A stretch of DNA of 39,959 bases from Burkholderiaceae bacterium. GTDB taxonomy: Bacteria; Pseudomonadota; Gammaproteobacteria; Burkholderiales; Burkholderiaceae_C. The stretch's first letter is position 1. Every line of letters starts with the position of its first letter. Made by a program: the position numbers and the translations under genes. Of this stretch, positions 1 through 9,819 are shown one piece after another. The notes below the pieces were generated by a model, which was not told the origin of the DNA, searched no databases, and worked only from the letters and a program-made list of their open reading frames with translations. The stretch lies in the NCBI GenBank assembly GCA_017848435.1, contig JAFEHU010000062.1, positions 1 to 39,959 on the forward strand, read 5' to 3'.

Positions 1-1
1 C

Positions 2-250
2 GCTGCCGCCGTGGTGTCTGAGTTGCTGGGGCTGGCGCTGATCGCCAAGCCCGTGCTCAACAACACCTGCTACAGCTTCGTCGACGACAAACAGGTGATT
101 CACGTCGCCTCGGTGCACGAGTACGTGGCGGCGGAAAAAACCTTCAAGACCGTGGCCGGCTCCGGTGGCGTTTCACCCGGCCCCACCGAGCTGGAAGGTG
201 TGTACGCACTGAACTGGGCGCAGAACATCTGGGCCGACACCCTGGCCTGA
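2..250 (+). CDS. C-terminal fragment of an unrecognised protein
   Basis: The frame is open from the first bases of the window to a TGA at 248-250, so only the last ~82 residues are present and the start lies outside. The visible part begins with a hydrophobic, Ala/Leu-rich stretch (SELLGLALIAKPVLNN) and ends in NWAQNIWADTLA. No catalytic motif, Cys pair or repeat is evident. Codon use matches the GC-rich neighbours, which supports a real gene. I do not recognise the family and assign no function. The next gene is on the opposite strand, so this gene ends convergently with the Crp/Fnr regulator. Confidence 0.6.
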   Translation, partial: AAAVVSELLGLALIAKPVLNNTCYSFVDDKQVIHVASVHEYVAAEKTFKTVAGSGGVSPGPTELEGVYALNWAQNIWADTLA

Positions 251-320
251 CGCGCGCTGGCGGGCCCCCCAAAGTGCCTTCCGGGCTCTTTGGGGGATGT
301 ATTTGGCCGGATTGAATGAG

Positions 321-379
321 AAATTGGCCGCTGGCCTTAGTGCAGGCTTGTTACTCAGCTATGAATTGAATAGCAAATG
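321..379 (+). repeat. Dispersed AGCCTTAGTG/AGCTAT repeat, copy 1
   Basis: It contains GGCCTTAGTG followed by AGCTAT, a 7-base gap and ATAGCAAA, matching seven other copies in this window. It lies in the gap between two convergent genes. The AGCTAT...ATAGCA arms can form a short stem. The rest of the 251-445 gap shows no gene. Confidence 0.75.
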
Positions 380-445
380 TTCAGACCGCACACCCGCGCA
401 CAGAGCCGCCACTGGCGAATGCGACGTGCAATGGCGAACATCCCG

Positions 446-1285
446 TCAGGTTTGGGGGCAGTATTTTGTGACGGCGGTTGGGTACGGCAGCGGAAAATGG
501 AAACCAGATCGCCCAGCCGACGCACTGCTGTCCATCACAAGATGGTTCCGTCGTTCCCGAAAATCGTCTTTGTCAGCGGATGCCAGACCTGCCACATCTT
601 GAATGACCAGGCCGCCGTATTTGATGCTGAGCAACCCTCTGGACTGCAGTTTTTTCAGCGCTTCACCGACGCTTTGACGGGACATCCCTGTCAGTTCCCC
701 AATGTCTTTTTGTGACAAAGGAAGCTCCGGTCCCAAAAGTGGATGGAGCACCGGGTTGTACAGATTGGCGATGCCTCGGGCCACTCGGACCACAGGATCG
801 GCCATTCGGTCGATCTCCAACATCCTCAGATGCTGCGAAAGCCGCTCGGCGATCCGCAGCATGATCAGGCGGTTGAATTCAAGACTGTCGTCCAGCAGCT
901 GCTGCACCACCCCGGCTGGGACAAGCCGGACCCGACTGGCTGTCGCAGCAACGAGGTCATAAGGTCGGCTGGTCTGTCTGACGATGGAACCTTCACCAAC
1001 CCAACTTCCTTCGGGAACACATGCCAGCAACACCTTTTTGCCCGGGCCTTGGCGTATCTGTGCTTTGAGTAGGCCTTGAATCACACCCACCCATTCCACG
1101 GCTGGCGCGCCCTGCTTTCCCACCAACTCACCTGGTTCAAAGCACCGCTCGCGGCTGGACAGCACGAGTCGGCGTCGCGCGCATTCTGGCAACGTGTCCA
1201 GCCACGGCGCGCACGCAGCAAAAGCCCCCGCCTGGAAAGCCTGTTCGCTGCCGTCATCACGTCTCGGGTCACCGGCATCGGTCAT
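446..1285 (-). CDS. Crp/Fnr-family transcriptional regulator
   Basis: A 279-residue protein with the layout of the Crp/Fnr family. An N-terminal cyclic-nucleotide-binding-like beta-roll spans about residues 30-140 (FEPGELVGKQG, VPEGSWVGEGSI). A long dimer helix follows (residues ~140-170). A winged helix-turn-helix sits near 190-235 (LSQKDIGELTGMSRQSVGEALKKLQSRGLL), where SRQSVGEALKKL is the recognition helix. I see no clear Cys cluster for an Fnr-type Fe-S centre, so the signal is unknown. About 45 residues beyond the winged helix form a polar, probably disordered tail. The ATG at 1285 lies about 35 bp after the stop of the small upstream gene, suggesting co-transcription. Regulated genes cannot be told from the sequence. 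Confidence 0.88.
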   Translation of the reverse strand: MTDAGDPRRDDGSEQAFQAGAFAACAPWLDTLPECARRRLVLSSRERCFEPGELVGKQGAPAVEWVGVIQGLLKAQIRQGPGKKVLLACVPEGSWVGEGSIVRQTSRPYDLVAATASRVRLVPAGVVQQLLDDSLEFNRLIMLRIAERLSQHLRMLEIDRMADPVVRVARGIANLYNPVLHPLLGPELPLSQKDIGELTGMSRQSVGEALKKLQSRGLLSIKYGGLVIQDVAGLASADKDDFRERRNHLVMDSSASAGRSGFHFPLPYPTAVTKYCPQT

Positions 1286-1320
1286 GCGACGGAAGCCATG
1301 TCAGTGATGCAAGCCGCTTG

Positions 1321-1623
1321 TCATTGGCGGCTCTTTCGCGCAGCTTCCTGCGCGATGCGCAAAAAGAGGGCTCGCACGTCGACATTGGTCGACTCGCCAG
1401 CGACTTGAGAACAGTAGCGCCAGAACTCCGCCGGGACGGCGGCGTCGAAACGAATGGCCGCATCGAGACGCATCAGGGCCAACCGCTTGTGTTTCATGTC
1501 AATGCTTCGCTTCAGCAAAGAGAGTGCGCTCTCTTGCGTCAGGTTGCGGCTGGCTTCACAGCCGCTGAACCGCGTGCTTGAGCGCAGGCTGCGTTTCAAT
1601 GACCTGACGTATTCGCGCGACAT
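1321..1623 (-). CDS. Small hypothetical protein, 100 aa
   Basis: An open frame of 100 codons with a good ribosome site: GGAGA about 5 bases before the ATG at 1623. The product is rich in Arg, Ser, Ala and Leu and probably helical. It has no membrane segment or recognisable motif. It precedes the Crp/Fnr gene on the same strand with a ~35-bp gap and has a plausible promoter just upstream, so the two likely form one transcript. The family is not recognised. A regulatory partner of the Crp/Fnr protein is only a guess from position. Confidence 0.6.
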   Translation of the reverse strand: MSREYVRSLKRSLRSSTRFSGCEASRNLTQESALSLLKRSIDMKHKRLALMRLDAAIRFDAAVPAEFWRYCSQVAGESTNVDVRALFLRIAQEAARKSRQ

Positions 1624-1643
1624 TTTTTCTCCGAAAGCGCGCC

Positions 1644-1672
1644 AGTTTAGTGAGTGAAGAACGATTGCTCAA
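1644..1672 (-). promoter_or_regulatory. Putative sigma70 promoter for the small gene and Crp/Fnr gene
   Basis: Read on the minus strand: TTGAGC (1672-1667), a 17-base spacer, then TAAACT (1649-1644). It lies about 20 bases before the ATG at 1623, giving a short leader. This is a pattern match only. The rest of 1673-1839 shows no gene. Confidence 0.4.
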
Positions 1673-1839
1673 TGTCCAAAAGTTCTCAATTCAGTGGGCG
1701 AATCGGACACCCTCGACACCGCATGGCTTGGGGGTCGATGGCAGTTGCTCGGCTGGTTGGCCACGATTTTCAGATTGGCATTGCGGCACGATGGCACGCG
1801 TTTCATCGTTCGACCATCGAACTTACTTGTCTACGACGT

Positions 1840-3714
1840 TTATTCCACCGTGACCGATTTGGCCAGGTTGCGTGGCTTGTCGACATCGGTGCCGCGCGCA
1901 CAGGCGGTGTGGTACGCCAGCAGTTGCAGTGCCACCACGTGCAGCAGCGGCGACAGCGCGCCGTAGTGCTCCGGCAGGCGAATCACGTGAATGCCTTCGT
2001 CGTTCTCGATGCGGGTGTCGCCGTCGGCAAACACATACAGCTGGCCGCCACGCGCGCGGACTTCCTGCATGTTGCTTTTGAGTTTTTCGAGCAAATCATC
2101 GGCTGGGGCGATGGTGACCACGGGCATCGATGCATCGACCAGCGCGAGTGGGCCGTGTTTCAGCTCACCGGCCGGGTAGGCCTCGGCGTGGATGTAGGTG
2201 ATTTCCTTGAGCTTGAGGGCGCCTTCCAGCGCAATCGGGTAGTGGCGGCCGCGGCCCAGGAACAGCGCGTTCTGTTTGCTCGCAAAGGCCTCTGACCAGG
2301 CCATGATCTGTGGCTCCAGCGCCAACACCGACTGCACCGCCACAGGCAGGTGCCGCAGGTTGCGCAGCGCAGCCTGCTCACCACGCTCGGGCAGCTTGCC
2401 GCGCAGTTTGGCCAGCACCAGCGTCAGCAGGAACAAGGCCACCAGCTGGGTGGTGAAAGCTTTGGTGGAGGCCACGCCGATTTCCACACCGGCATGGGTG
2501 ATGAAGGCCAGCTTGCATTCGCGCACCATCGCGCTGGTGGCGACGTTGCAGATGGTCAGCGTGTGTTCCATGCCAAGGCTGCGGGCATGTTTGAGCGCGG
2601 CCAGTGTGTCGGCAGTTTCACCGCTCTGGCTGATGGTGACGACCAGCGTCTTCGGGTCGGGCACGCTCTCGCGGTAGCGGTACTCGCTGGCCACCTCCAC
2701 CTGGCAGGGCAGCTTGGCAATGCTCTCCAGCCAGTACTTGGCGGTCAGGCCGGCGTAGCTGCTGGTGCCGCACGCGAGGACCAGCACCTTGTCGATCTGG
2801 CCGAACACGGCCTCCGCCTCGGCGCCGAACAGCGCGGGCGTGATGCCGGCCACGCCTTCGAGCGTGTCGGCAATGGCGCGGGGCTGCTCGAAGATTTCCT
2901 TCTGCATGTAGTGGCGGTAAGGCCCGAGTTCGGCCGCACCGCTGTGGGCGTGCACCGTTTTCACGTCGCGCTGCACTGGCTGCGCCTGGCGGGTGAACAC
3001 CGCGAGCTGGCCGAGCTGCAGGTCCACCACGTCGCCTTCGTCGAGGTAGACGATTTGGTTGGTCACGCCAGCCAGCGCCATCGCGTCGCTGGCGAGGAAG
3101 TGTTCCTGCCCGTCTTCACCGACGCCAACAATCAGCGGTGAGCCAGCGCGCGCGCCCACCACCCGCTGCGGTTCGTTCTGGCAGAACACCGCAATGGCGT
3201 AGGCGCCATGCAGCTGTTGGACGGTGGCTTGCACAGCGGCCAGCAGGTCCCCCTGGTAGAGGCTGTCGATCAGGTGGGAAATGACCTCGGTGTCGGTCTG
3301 GCTGACGAACACGTAGCCCTTGGCTTGCAGTTCACGGCGCAGCTCGTCGTGGTTTTCAATGATGCCGTTGTGGACCAGGGCCACGCGGCCTGGTTGCGTG
3401 GCTGCTTGCGCGCCCGGGCCGTGGCTGAAATGCGGGTGGGCGTTGTGCACCGCTGGCGCACCGTGGGTGGCCCAACGGGTGTGGGCAATGCCTGTGGTGC
3501 CTTCAATGTGCTCGGCGCTGACCTGTTCCAGCAACTCGGCCACCCGCGACGTGCTGCGGGCGCGCTGCAACGTGCTGGGTGCGCCGGGGCTGGCACCTGG
3601 CCGCTGGATGGCCACGCCACAGGAGTCGTAGCCGCGGTATTCCAGCCGTTGCAGGCCCTGCACCAGGATGGGAACGATGTTGCGCGTGGATACCGCGCCG
3701 ACGATGCCGCACAT
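1840..3714 (-). CDS. glmS: Glutamine--fructose-6-phosphate aminotransferase (isomerising)
   Basis: GlmS makes glucosamine-6-phosphate from fructose-6-phosphate and glutamine, the first committed step to UDP-GlcNAc for peptidoglycan and lipopolysaccharide. The protein begins MCGIVGAV, so after Met removal Cys is the N-terminal nucleophile of the glutaminase domain (residues ~1-240, with RWATHG and HNGIIEN). Two SIS sugar-isomerase domains follow ([23 protein letters not shown]). It ends in the typical [13 protein letters not shown]. At 624 residues it is slightly longer than the usual ~610, owing to a Pro/Ala/Ser-rich insert at about residues 40-58. GGAG lies shortly before the ATG. It follows glmU by 47 bp on the same strand, so the two pathway genes probably form an operon. 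Confidence 0.97.
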   Translation of the reverse strand: MCGIVGAVSTRNIVPILVQGLQRLEYRGYDSCGVAIQRPGASPGAPSTLQRARSTSRVAELLEQVSAEHIEGTTGIAHTRWATHGAPAVHNAHPHFSHGPGAQAATQPGRVALVHNGIIENHDELRRELQAKGYVFVSQTDTEVISHLIDSLYQGDLLAAVQATVQQLHGAYAIAVFCQNEPQRVVGARAGSPLIVGVGEDGQEHFLASDAMALAGVTNQIVYLDEGDVVDLQLGQLAVFTRQAQPVQRDVKTVHAHSGAAELGPYRHYMQKEIFEQPRAIADTLEGVAGITPALFGAEAEAVFGQIDKVLVLACGTSSYAGLTAKYWLESIAKLPCQVEVASEYRYRESVPDPKTLVVTISQSGETADTLAALKHARSLGMEHTLTICNVATSAMVRECKLAFITHAGVEIGVASTKAFTTQLVALFLLTLVLAKLRGKLPERGEQAALRNLRHLPVAVQSVLALEPQIMAWSEAFASKQNALFLGRGRHYPIALEGALKLKEITYIHAEAYPAGELKHGPLALVDASMPVVTIAPADDLLEKLKSNMQEVRARGGQLYVFADGDTRIENDEGIHVIRLPEHYGALSPLLHVVALQLLAYHTACARGTDVDKPRNLAKSVTVE

Positions 3715-3761
3715 GGCTAGCTCCGAAAGTTGAGGGTTGGATGGTAGGCGACAGAGACCGG

Positions 3762-5235
<1,474 letters not shown>

Positions 5236-5237
<2 letters not shown>

Positions 5238-6123
5238 GCGCCTGTTTCCCCGTGTTGTTTCGTTAACCTTCGCCATTATCGGTTTGCTGGGGCTGGCCCT
5301 GCTGTCGGCGTGCGGCGCGCCCACCCTTGTCTACAACAACGCGCCCGAGCTGGTGCACTGGTGGCTCGACGGCTATGTGGACCTGGACACCGCCCAGTCG
5401 GGGCAGGTGCGCAGTGAGCTGGCCGACATCCAGCAGTGGCACCGCCAGACCGAATTGCCCCGCCTTGCCACGCTGCTCCGCAGCACGGCCCAGCGCCTTC
5501 CCGAGCCACTGACGGCTGAGGCGGTGTGCAGCGTTTACGCGGACGTGCTGGCTTCGGGCGAACGGCTGAGCGTGAAGGCGGAGCCGGCCGTGGTGGCGCT
5601 GGCCGCCAGCCTGACCCCCGCACAGGTGCAGCAACTGGAACGCAAGTACGCCAAAACCAATGCCGATTACCGCGCCAAATGGCTGGGCGGCAGCGCGACC
5701 GACATGAAAGAACGGCGCTACACCGAGTTGCTGGACCGCGCCGAATCCGTTTACGGCCGCCTGGCCGCACCGCAGCGCGACCTGTTGCGCCAGCAGGTGC
5801 TGCGCGCCACCTTTGACCCCCAGACCACCTACGCCATTCGGGTGCGCCACCAGCAGGACGCGGTGCAAGTGCTGCAGCAAATTGCGCAGACTAAGCCCGG
5901 CCTCACCGCCACCCGCGACAGCATGCGTGCGTTGCTCGCCCGCCGCCTGCGTGCACCCGATGCGGTGCAGCGCCGCTATGCCGAGGCCCTGGTGTCAGAA
6001 GGCTGTGCCGGTTTGGCCGCCGTGCACAACAGCACCACACCCGCGCAGCGCGCCCAGGCCGCCCGCAAACTCAACAGTTATGCCGACGACGCCATGAAGC
6101 TGGCGCGGCGCGGGGTGTCCTAG
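5236..6123 (+). CDS. DUF6279 family lipoprotein
   Basis: A 295-residue protein with a lipoprotein signal: basic MRLFPR, a hydrophobic core, and lipobox LLSAC with Cys at about residue 27. The mature part begins with the family hallmark YNNAPELVHWWLDGYVDLD. Several long helices follow, with QVQQLERKYAKTNADYRAKW in the middle. DUF6279 proteins are predicted envelope lipoproteins of unknown role. The ATG at 5236-5238 overlaps the glmU start codon on the other strand, and the TAG at 6121-6123 overlaps the rlmJ stop codon. There is no clear Shine-Dalgarno site. In-frame ATGs at 5215 and 5224 and a GTG at 5227 are alternative starts. Its promoter must lie inside glmU. Confidence 0.85.
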
Positions 6124-7061
6124 CCGGCCGATTCGAGGCTGAAACGCGCGCTGCTGTCCTGCCCCAGCAGCGCCACCAGCTGCGGCAATGCGGCGGCGAG
6201 TGCTGGTTTCAGGCTGAACGGCGGGTTGACAATGAACATGCCGCTGGCCGTCAGGCCGGGGCGCTGGGCCTTTTCACCGGAGTTGACCTTGTCGGTCGCC
6301 AGCGGCGGTTTGCCGGATTTGATCGCCAACGTGGCATGCAGCCAGCCCTTGCCGGCCTTGGTGGCAATGGTTTTCAGGCGCCGCGGCAGGTCGTGCGCTT
6401 CCGGTCGGGGAATCACCGGGTACCAGACAGCGTAGGTGCCGGTGGCAAAGCGCTTCAGCGCGTCCGCCGCCAGGGTCAGCACCCGGGCGTAGTCGGTTTT
6501 CATCTCGTAGCTCGGGTCGCACAGCACCAGCGCACGGCGTGCCGGCGGTGGGATGAATTTTTTCAGGCCCTCAAAACCGTCTTCCGCCAGTACCGCAATC
6601 TGCCGCCCGGCTTCCAGCTGGGCGATGTTGCCCGCCAGGGCGCGGCTGTCGGCCGGGTGCAGCTCGAACAGCTTGAGTTTGTCCTGCGCCCGCAGCAGCT
6701 GGTGCACCACAAACGGCGAGCCAGGGTAGACCTTGACCTGGCCACTGGTGTTGAAGGAGCGCACCAGATCGAGGTAGTCCTGCAATGCAGGTGCTATCGT
6801 TTCGGTAGCTACACCGCTAGCTTTCACTAGGGCCTGGGTGATATTTGGCTGTAAAAACAGGCGCAACACGCCCTCGCTGGCCTCGCCGCTGGTGCTGGCG
6901 TAGTCGCCGTCCAGCCGGTACAGGCCGGCGCCGGCATGGGTGTCCACGACCGTCAGCGGGGCCTCTTTTTCGGTGAGGTGTTTGAGCATGGCCAGCAGCA
7001 CGGTGTGCTTGAGCACGTCGGCGTGGTTGCCGGCGTGGAAGGCGTGGCGGTAACTGAACAT
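6120..7061 (-). CDS. rlmJ: 23S rRNA (adenine-2030-N6)-methyltransferase
   Basis: RlmJ methylates A2030 of 23S rRNA using S-adenosylmethionine. The start at 7061 gives the typical N-terminus MFSYRHAFHAGNHADVLKH. The SAM-binding motif is VVDTHAGAGLY (residues ~38-48). YPGSP and the FATGTYAVWYPV block are conserved. The catalytic motif reads DPSYEMK rather than the DPPYEMK I recall for E. coli. Residues ~69-91 are encoded by a copy of the dispersed repeat (6790-6857) and make this region about 13 residues longer than my recollection of the E. coli protein. The length is 313 residues against about 280. Its stop codon shares CTAG (6120-6123) with the convergent DUF6279 gene. Confidence 0.92.
   Translation of the reverse strand: MFSYRHAFHAGNHADVLKHTVLLAMLKHLTEKEAPLTVVDTHAGAGLYRLDGDYASTSGEASEGVLRLFLQPNITQALVKASGVATETIAPALQDYLDLVRSFNTSGQVKVYPGSPFVVHQLLRAQDKLKLFELHPADSRALAGNIAQLEAGRQIAVLAEDGFEGLKKFIPPPARRALVLCDPSYEMKTDYARVLTLAADALKRFATGTYAVWYPVIPRPEAHDLPRRLKTIATKAGKGWLHATLAIKSGKPPLATDKVNSGEKAQRPGLTASGMFIVNPPFSLKPALAAALPQLVALLGQDSSARFSLESAG
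6790..6857 (-). repeat. Dispersed repeat, copy 2 (inside rlmJ)
   Basis: Read on the minus strand it gives GCCAAAT, then GGCCCTAGTGAAA, TAGCTA and ATAGCA, in the same order and spacing as the other copies. It is in frame with rlmJ and encodes LQPNITQALVKASG and the following residues. Confidence 0.7.
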
Positions 7062-7093
7062 AGACCGGGATGGTAACCGTTGCGCCGGGCGGG

Positions 7094-7123
7094 TTGCGTT
7101 GCGCGCCTGATTCTTCGTATAAT
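7094..7123 (+). promoter_or_regulatory. Sigma70 promoter of rplM-rpsI
   Basis: TTGCGT (7094-7099), an 18-base spacer and a perfect TATAAT (7118-7123). The start site would be near 7130, leaving a leader of about 140 nt before rplM. The promoter lies just upstream of the divergent rlmJ gene. Confidence 0.7.
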
Positions 7124-7161
7124 CCAAGGCTTCGCAGCGCTTTTGTGGCTCCGCGGCGAAG

Positions 7162-7189
7162 GTTGCCCAAGGCCCCGTGTCTGGGCAAC
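7162..7189 (+). promoter_or_regulatory. Hairpin in the rplM leader
   Basis: GTTGCCCA (7162-7169) pairs perfectly with TGGGCAAC (7182-7189) around a 12-base loop. It lies in the untranslated leader of an r-protein operon, where autoregulatory structures bound by L13 are known in E. coli. No T-run follows, so it is not a terminator. A regulatory role is inference. Confidence 0.4.
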
Positions 7190-7270
7190 AAACCTACCTA
7201 AGAGATTCCCGTCAGAGGAAAACCGACCGTAGAAAAGAGCCCGCCAAACCAACTCTTGATAGAGAAACTC

Positions 7271-7702
7271 ATGACCAAAACCTTCAGCGCCAAACCCGCT
7301 GACGTGGTGCACGAGTGGTTTGTGATTGACGCGACCGACAAGGTCCTCGGACGAGTAGCCAGCGAAGTTGCTCTCCGTTTGCGCGGCAAACACAAGGCCA
7401 TTTACACGCCTCACGTCGATACCGGTGACTTCATTGTCATCATCAACGCAGCCCAGCTGCGCGTCACCGGCGCCAAGTCGACCGACAAGATTTACTACCG
7501 CCACTCGGGCTATCCCGGCGGTATTTCGTCCACCAACTTCCGCGACATGCAGGCCAAGTTCCCCGGCCGCGCACTCGAGAAGGCTGTCAAGGGCATGCTG
7601 CCCAAGGGCCCGCTCGGCTACGCCATGATCAAGAAGCTCAAGGTGTATGGCGGTGCCGAGCACCCCCACACCGCCCAACAGCCTAAAGTGCTGGCAATCT
7701 AA
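7271..7702 (+). CDS. rplM: 50S ribosomal protein L13
   Basis: A 143-residue large-subunit protein that binds 23S rRNA early in assembly. The conserved blocks are present: W(F/V)[14 protein letters not shown] near the N-terminus, [26 protein letters not shown], and [10 protein letters not shown] with [12 protein letters not shown] at the end. The ATG at 7271 is chosen because MTKTFSAK is the usual N-terminus; an upstream in-frame start adds only five residues. The ribosome site is weak (AGAG). It is followed 11 bp later by rpsI, the conserved pairing in bacteria. A promoter and structured leader lie upstream. Confidence 0.98.
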   Translation: MTKTFSAKPADVVHEWFVIDATDKVLGRVASEVALRLRGKHKAIYTPHVDTGDFIVIINAAQLRVTGAKSTDKIYYRHSGYPGGISSTNFRDMQAKFPGRALEKAVKGMLPKGPLGYAMIKKLKVYGGAEHPHTAQQPKVLAI

Positions 7703-7713
7703 GGAGCCTTGAG

Positions 7714-8106
7714 ATGATTGGTGATTGGAACAATGGCACCGGCCGTCGCAAATCGAGCGTCGCCCGTGTGTTTCTGAAAAAAGGCTCCGGCCAGATCGTC
7801 GTGAACGGCAAGGACATTCAAGCGTTCTTTGGCCGCCAGACCTCGATCATGATCTGCAAGCAACCGCTGTACCTGACGAACCACGCTGAAACGTTTGACA
7901 TCATGGTCAACGTGCACGGCGGTGGCGAGTCCGGCCAGGCCGGTGCAACCCGCCACGGCATCACCCGCGCGCTGATTGACTACGACGCCACGCTCAAGCC
8001 CATGCTGAGCCAGGCTGGTTTTGTCACCCGCGACGCCCGTGAAGTCGAGCGTAAAAAGGTCGGTTTGCACGGCGCCCGCCGCCGCAAGCAGTTCTCGAAG
8101 CGTTAA
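7714..8106 (+). CDS. rpsI: 30S ribosomal protein S9
   Basis: A 130-residue small-subunit protein whose C-terminal tail reaches the P-site tRNA. It shows [38 protein letters not shown] and the invariant basic ending [16 protein letters not shown] at 7701-7706 directly follows the rplM stop and sits about 7 bases before the ATG, so translation of both genes is probably coupled. A strong hairpin follows 33 bp after the stop. Confidence 0.98.
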   Translation: MIGDWNNGTGRRKSSVARVFLKKGSGQIVVNGKDIQAFFGRQTSIMICKQPLYLTNHAETFDIMVNVHGGGESGQAGATRHGITRALIDYDATLKPMLSQAGFVTRDAREVERKKVGLHGARRRKQFSKR

Positions 8107-8139
8107 GCTGCACATTGGCACCCCGTGTGCCAACCCACC

Positions 8140-8180
8140 AAAGCCGCCACAAGGCAACTTGTCGCGGCTTTGTGCTTTTG
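8140..8180 (+). terminator. Terminator after rpsI
   Basis: AAAGCCGC (8140-8147) pairs with GCGGCTTT (8164-8171). An inner ACAAG/CTTGT stem is capped by a GCAA tetraloop, with a single C/C mismatch between the stems. The T-tract that follows is interrupted (TGTGCTTTT), so termination may be partial. Confidence 0.65.
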
Positions 8181-8249
8181 GGGGCTTTACAAGGCCACCA
8201 CTGGCTTGGCCTACACTGCAGACCCTACCGCTGACACCGATACCGACCC

Positions 8250-8960
8250 ATGCGCTTTCGCCTGCTCCGCCGCCGCCTGACCATCAGCGCTCCGCGCATG
8301 GCCGTGCGCAGCGCTTTGCCCTGGCCGCTGCGCTGGGTGCTGCTGGCGCTGTTGCTGGGCTTTTGCGCGGCCATCGGCCTGTGGGCGTTCGAATTCGGCA
8401 AACACATTGCCGGCCTGGACCATGATCGGCAGCTGGAGCTGGAAGGCTTGCGCACCGAGGTGCAAAAGCTCCGGGCGGAGCGTGTCCTGATCACCCAGCA
8501 GGCCGGCAACACCGCCAGCAGCCTGCTGATGGCAGAAAAGGTGGCGCAGGAAAAACTGGTGCAGCAGATCCGCCAGCTGGAAGCCGACAACCGCACCCTG
8601 CGCGACGACCTCGGGTTTTTTGAGCAGCTGGTGCCGCTGGCCGCCGGCCAGAGCCTGAACGTGCGCAGCCTGCAGGCCGAGGTGCTGGGGGGCACACAGC
8701 TCAAGTGGCAGGTGCTGGTGATTCAGGCGGCGCGCAAGGCGCCTCAGTTCGACGGCATGCTGGAGATCACGCTGTCGGGCACGCTGAACAACAAACCCTG
8801 GAGCATGCCGCTGCCCGGCGGTGCGCAAAAACTGCAGTTCCGCCAGTACCAGCGCATGGAGGGGCTGGTGGACCTGCCAGCACAAGCCGTGGTAAAAACC
8901 GTGTCGGTCAAGGTGCTGGAAGGCACGTCCACGCGTGCGCTGCACAGCGTCACGCTCTAG
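8250..8960 (+). CDS. DUF6776 family membrane protein
   Basis: A 236-residue protein with an Arg-rich N-terminus and one membrane helix (residues ~29-48, WVLLALLLGFCAAIGLWAF). A heptad-patterned coiled coil follows (residues ~55-120, LELEGLRTEVQKLRAERVL). The C-terminus is a beta-rich domain (residues ~130-236, LKWQVLVIQ, LEITLSGTLNNKPW). This layout, with the C-terminal part in the periplasm, matches DUF6776 as I recall it. The bactofilin gene starts 19 bp downstream, so they are likely co-transcribed. A scaffold or envelope-morphology role is suggested only by that neighbour. Confidence 0.8.
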   Translation: MRFRLLRRRLTISAPRMAVRSALPWPLRWVLLALLLGFCAAIGLWAFEFGKHIAGLDHDRQLELEGLRTEVQKLRAERVLITQQAGNTASSLLMAEKVAQEKLVQQIRQLEADNRTLRDDLGFFEQLVPLAAGQSLNVRSLQAEVLGGTQLKWQVLVIQAARKAPQFDGMLEITLSGTLNNKPWSMPLPGGAQKLQFRQYQRMEGLVDLPAQAVVKTVSVKVLEGTSTRALHSVTL

Positions 8961-8979
8961 GACCATTTAGGAGACAGCC

Positions 8980-9378
8980 ATGTTCAACCGCAAGAAGCAA
9001 CCCCCGATCAAGAGCCTGATCGCCGTCGACAGCACCATCCAGGGCCACATCAGCTTTGGCGAGGGCCTGCGCATCGACGGCAAGGTGCATGGCAACGTGC
9101 TGGCGATTGAAGGCCGGCCGAGCATTCTGGTGATTTCCGAGACGGCGGTGGTGACGGGCGAGATCCACGCCGACCACGTCATCATCAACGGCCAGATCAC
9201 CGGCCAGGTCAACGCCTCTGAGCTGCTGGAGCTGCAGCCCACCGCGCGGATTGACGGCGATGTGCACTACCGCGCACTGGAAATGCACCAGGGTGCGCTG
9301 ATCACGGGCCGCCTGCAGCCGATGCAGACACCCGAGGAAAAGCCGGCCCTGACGCTGGCCTCGAGCAACGCGGCATAG
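8980..9378 (+). CDS. Bactofilin family cytoskeletal protein
   Basis: Bactofilins are small beta-helical proteins that polymerise without nucleotide and localise envelope-modifying enzymes. This 132-residue protein has the core: SLIAVDSTIQGHISFGEGLRIDGKVHGNV, then repeated beta-strand turns (VVTGEIHADHVIINGQITGQV, ARIDGDVHYRALEM). Short unstructured ends flank it. AGGAGA lies ~7 bases before the ATG. The DUF6776 coiled-coil membrane protein is encoded just upstream and could be its membrane anchor or partner; that is inference from position. Confidence 0.92.
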   Translation: MFNRKKQPPIKSLIAVDSTIQGHISFGEGLRIDGKVHGNVLAIEGRPSILVISETAVVTGEIHADHVIINGQITGQVNASELLELQPTARIDGDVHYRALEMHQGALITGRLQPMQTPEEKPALTLASSNAA

Positions 9379-9441
9379 CCCCGCTGCTGTCGCAGTTGCT
9401 CAAATCGGGGTAATATCCGACTATTCCCCTCGGAGAAACCC

Positions 9442-9807
9442 ATGAGTGCCCTTGCCCAAGACATCCAGACCGACATGCCGGTCCCCATCGTGTTCACCGA
9501 CAGTGCCGCTGCCAAAGTGGCCGACCTGATTGCCGAAGAAGGCAACCCCGAGCTGAAGCTGCGGGTGTTTGTGCAGGGCGGCGGCTGTTCCGGCTTCCAG
9601 TACGGTTTCACCTTTGACGAAATCACCAACGAAGACGACACCACGATGACCAAAAACGGTGTCTCGCTGCTGATCGACGCGATGAGCTACCAGTACCTGG
9701 TGGGCGCAGAAATCGACTACAAGGAAGACCTGCAGGGCGCGCAGTTCGTGATCAAGAACCCGAACGCCACCTCCACCTGCGGTTGCGGTTCCAGCTTCTC
9801 GACCTGA
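9442..9807 (+). CDS. erpA: Iron-sulfur cluster insertion protein
   Basis: ErpA is an A-type carrier delivering [Fe-S] clusters to apoproteins, including the isoprenoid enzymes IspG/IspH. The 121-residue protein has the three conserved cysteines: one in [11 protein letters not shown] and two in the C-terminal [21 protein letters not shown] at the start of the domain is typical. The leader contains TAATAT (9411-9416), overlapping ATATCCGACTATT (9413-9425), which resembles one half of an IscR type-1 site; the other half is poorly matched. CGGAG lies close before the ATG. It ends 12 bp from the convergent anmK, and its terminator falls inside anmK. Confidence 0.95.
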   Translation: MSALAQDIQTDMPVPIVFTDSAAAKVADLIAEEGNPELKLRVFVQGGGCSGFQYGFTFDEITNEDDTTMTKNGVSLLIDAMSYQYLVGAEIDYKEDLQGAQFVIKNPNATSTCGCGSSFST

Positions 9808-9819
9808 GTCTTCGCGCAG

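Noticed and set aside
5238..5324. Longer glmU start at 5324 or an intermediate ATG
   Set aside because: Extra residues are not conserved and a ribosome-site-like GGGGAA precedes the 5237 ATG; still, the longer form cannot be fully excluded.
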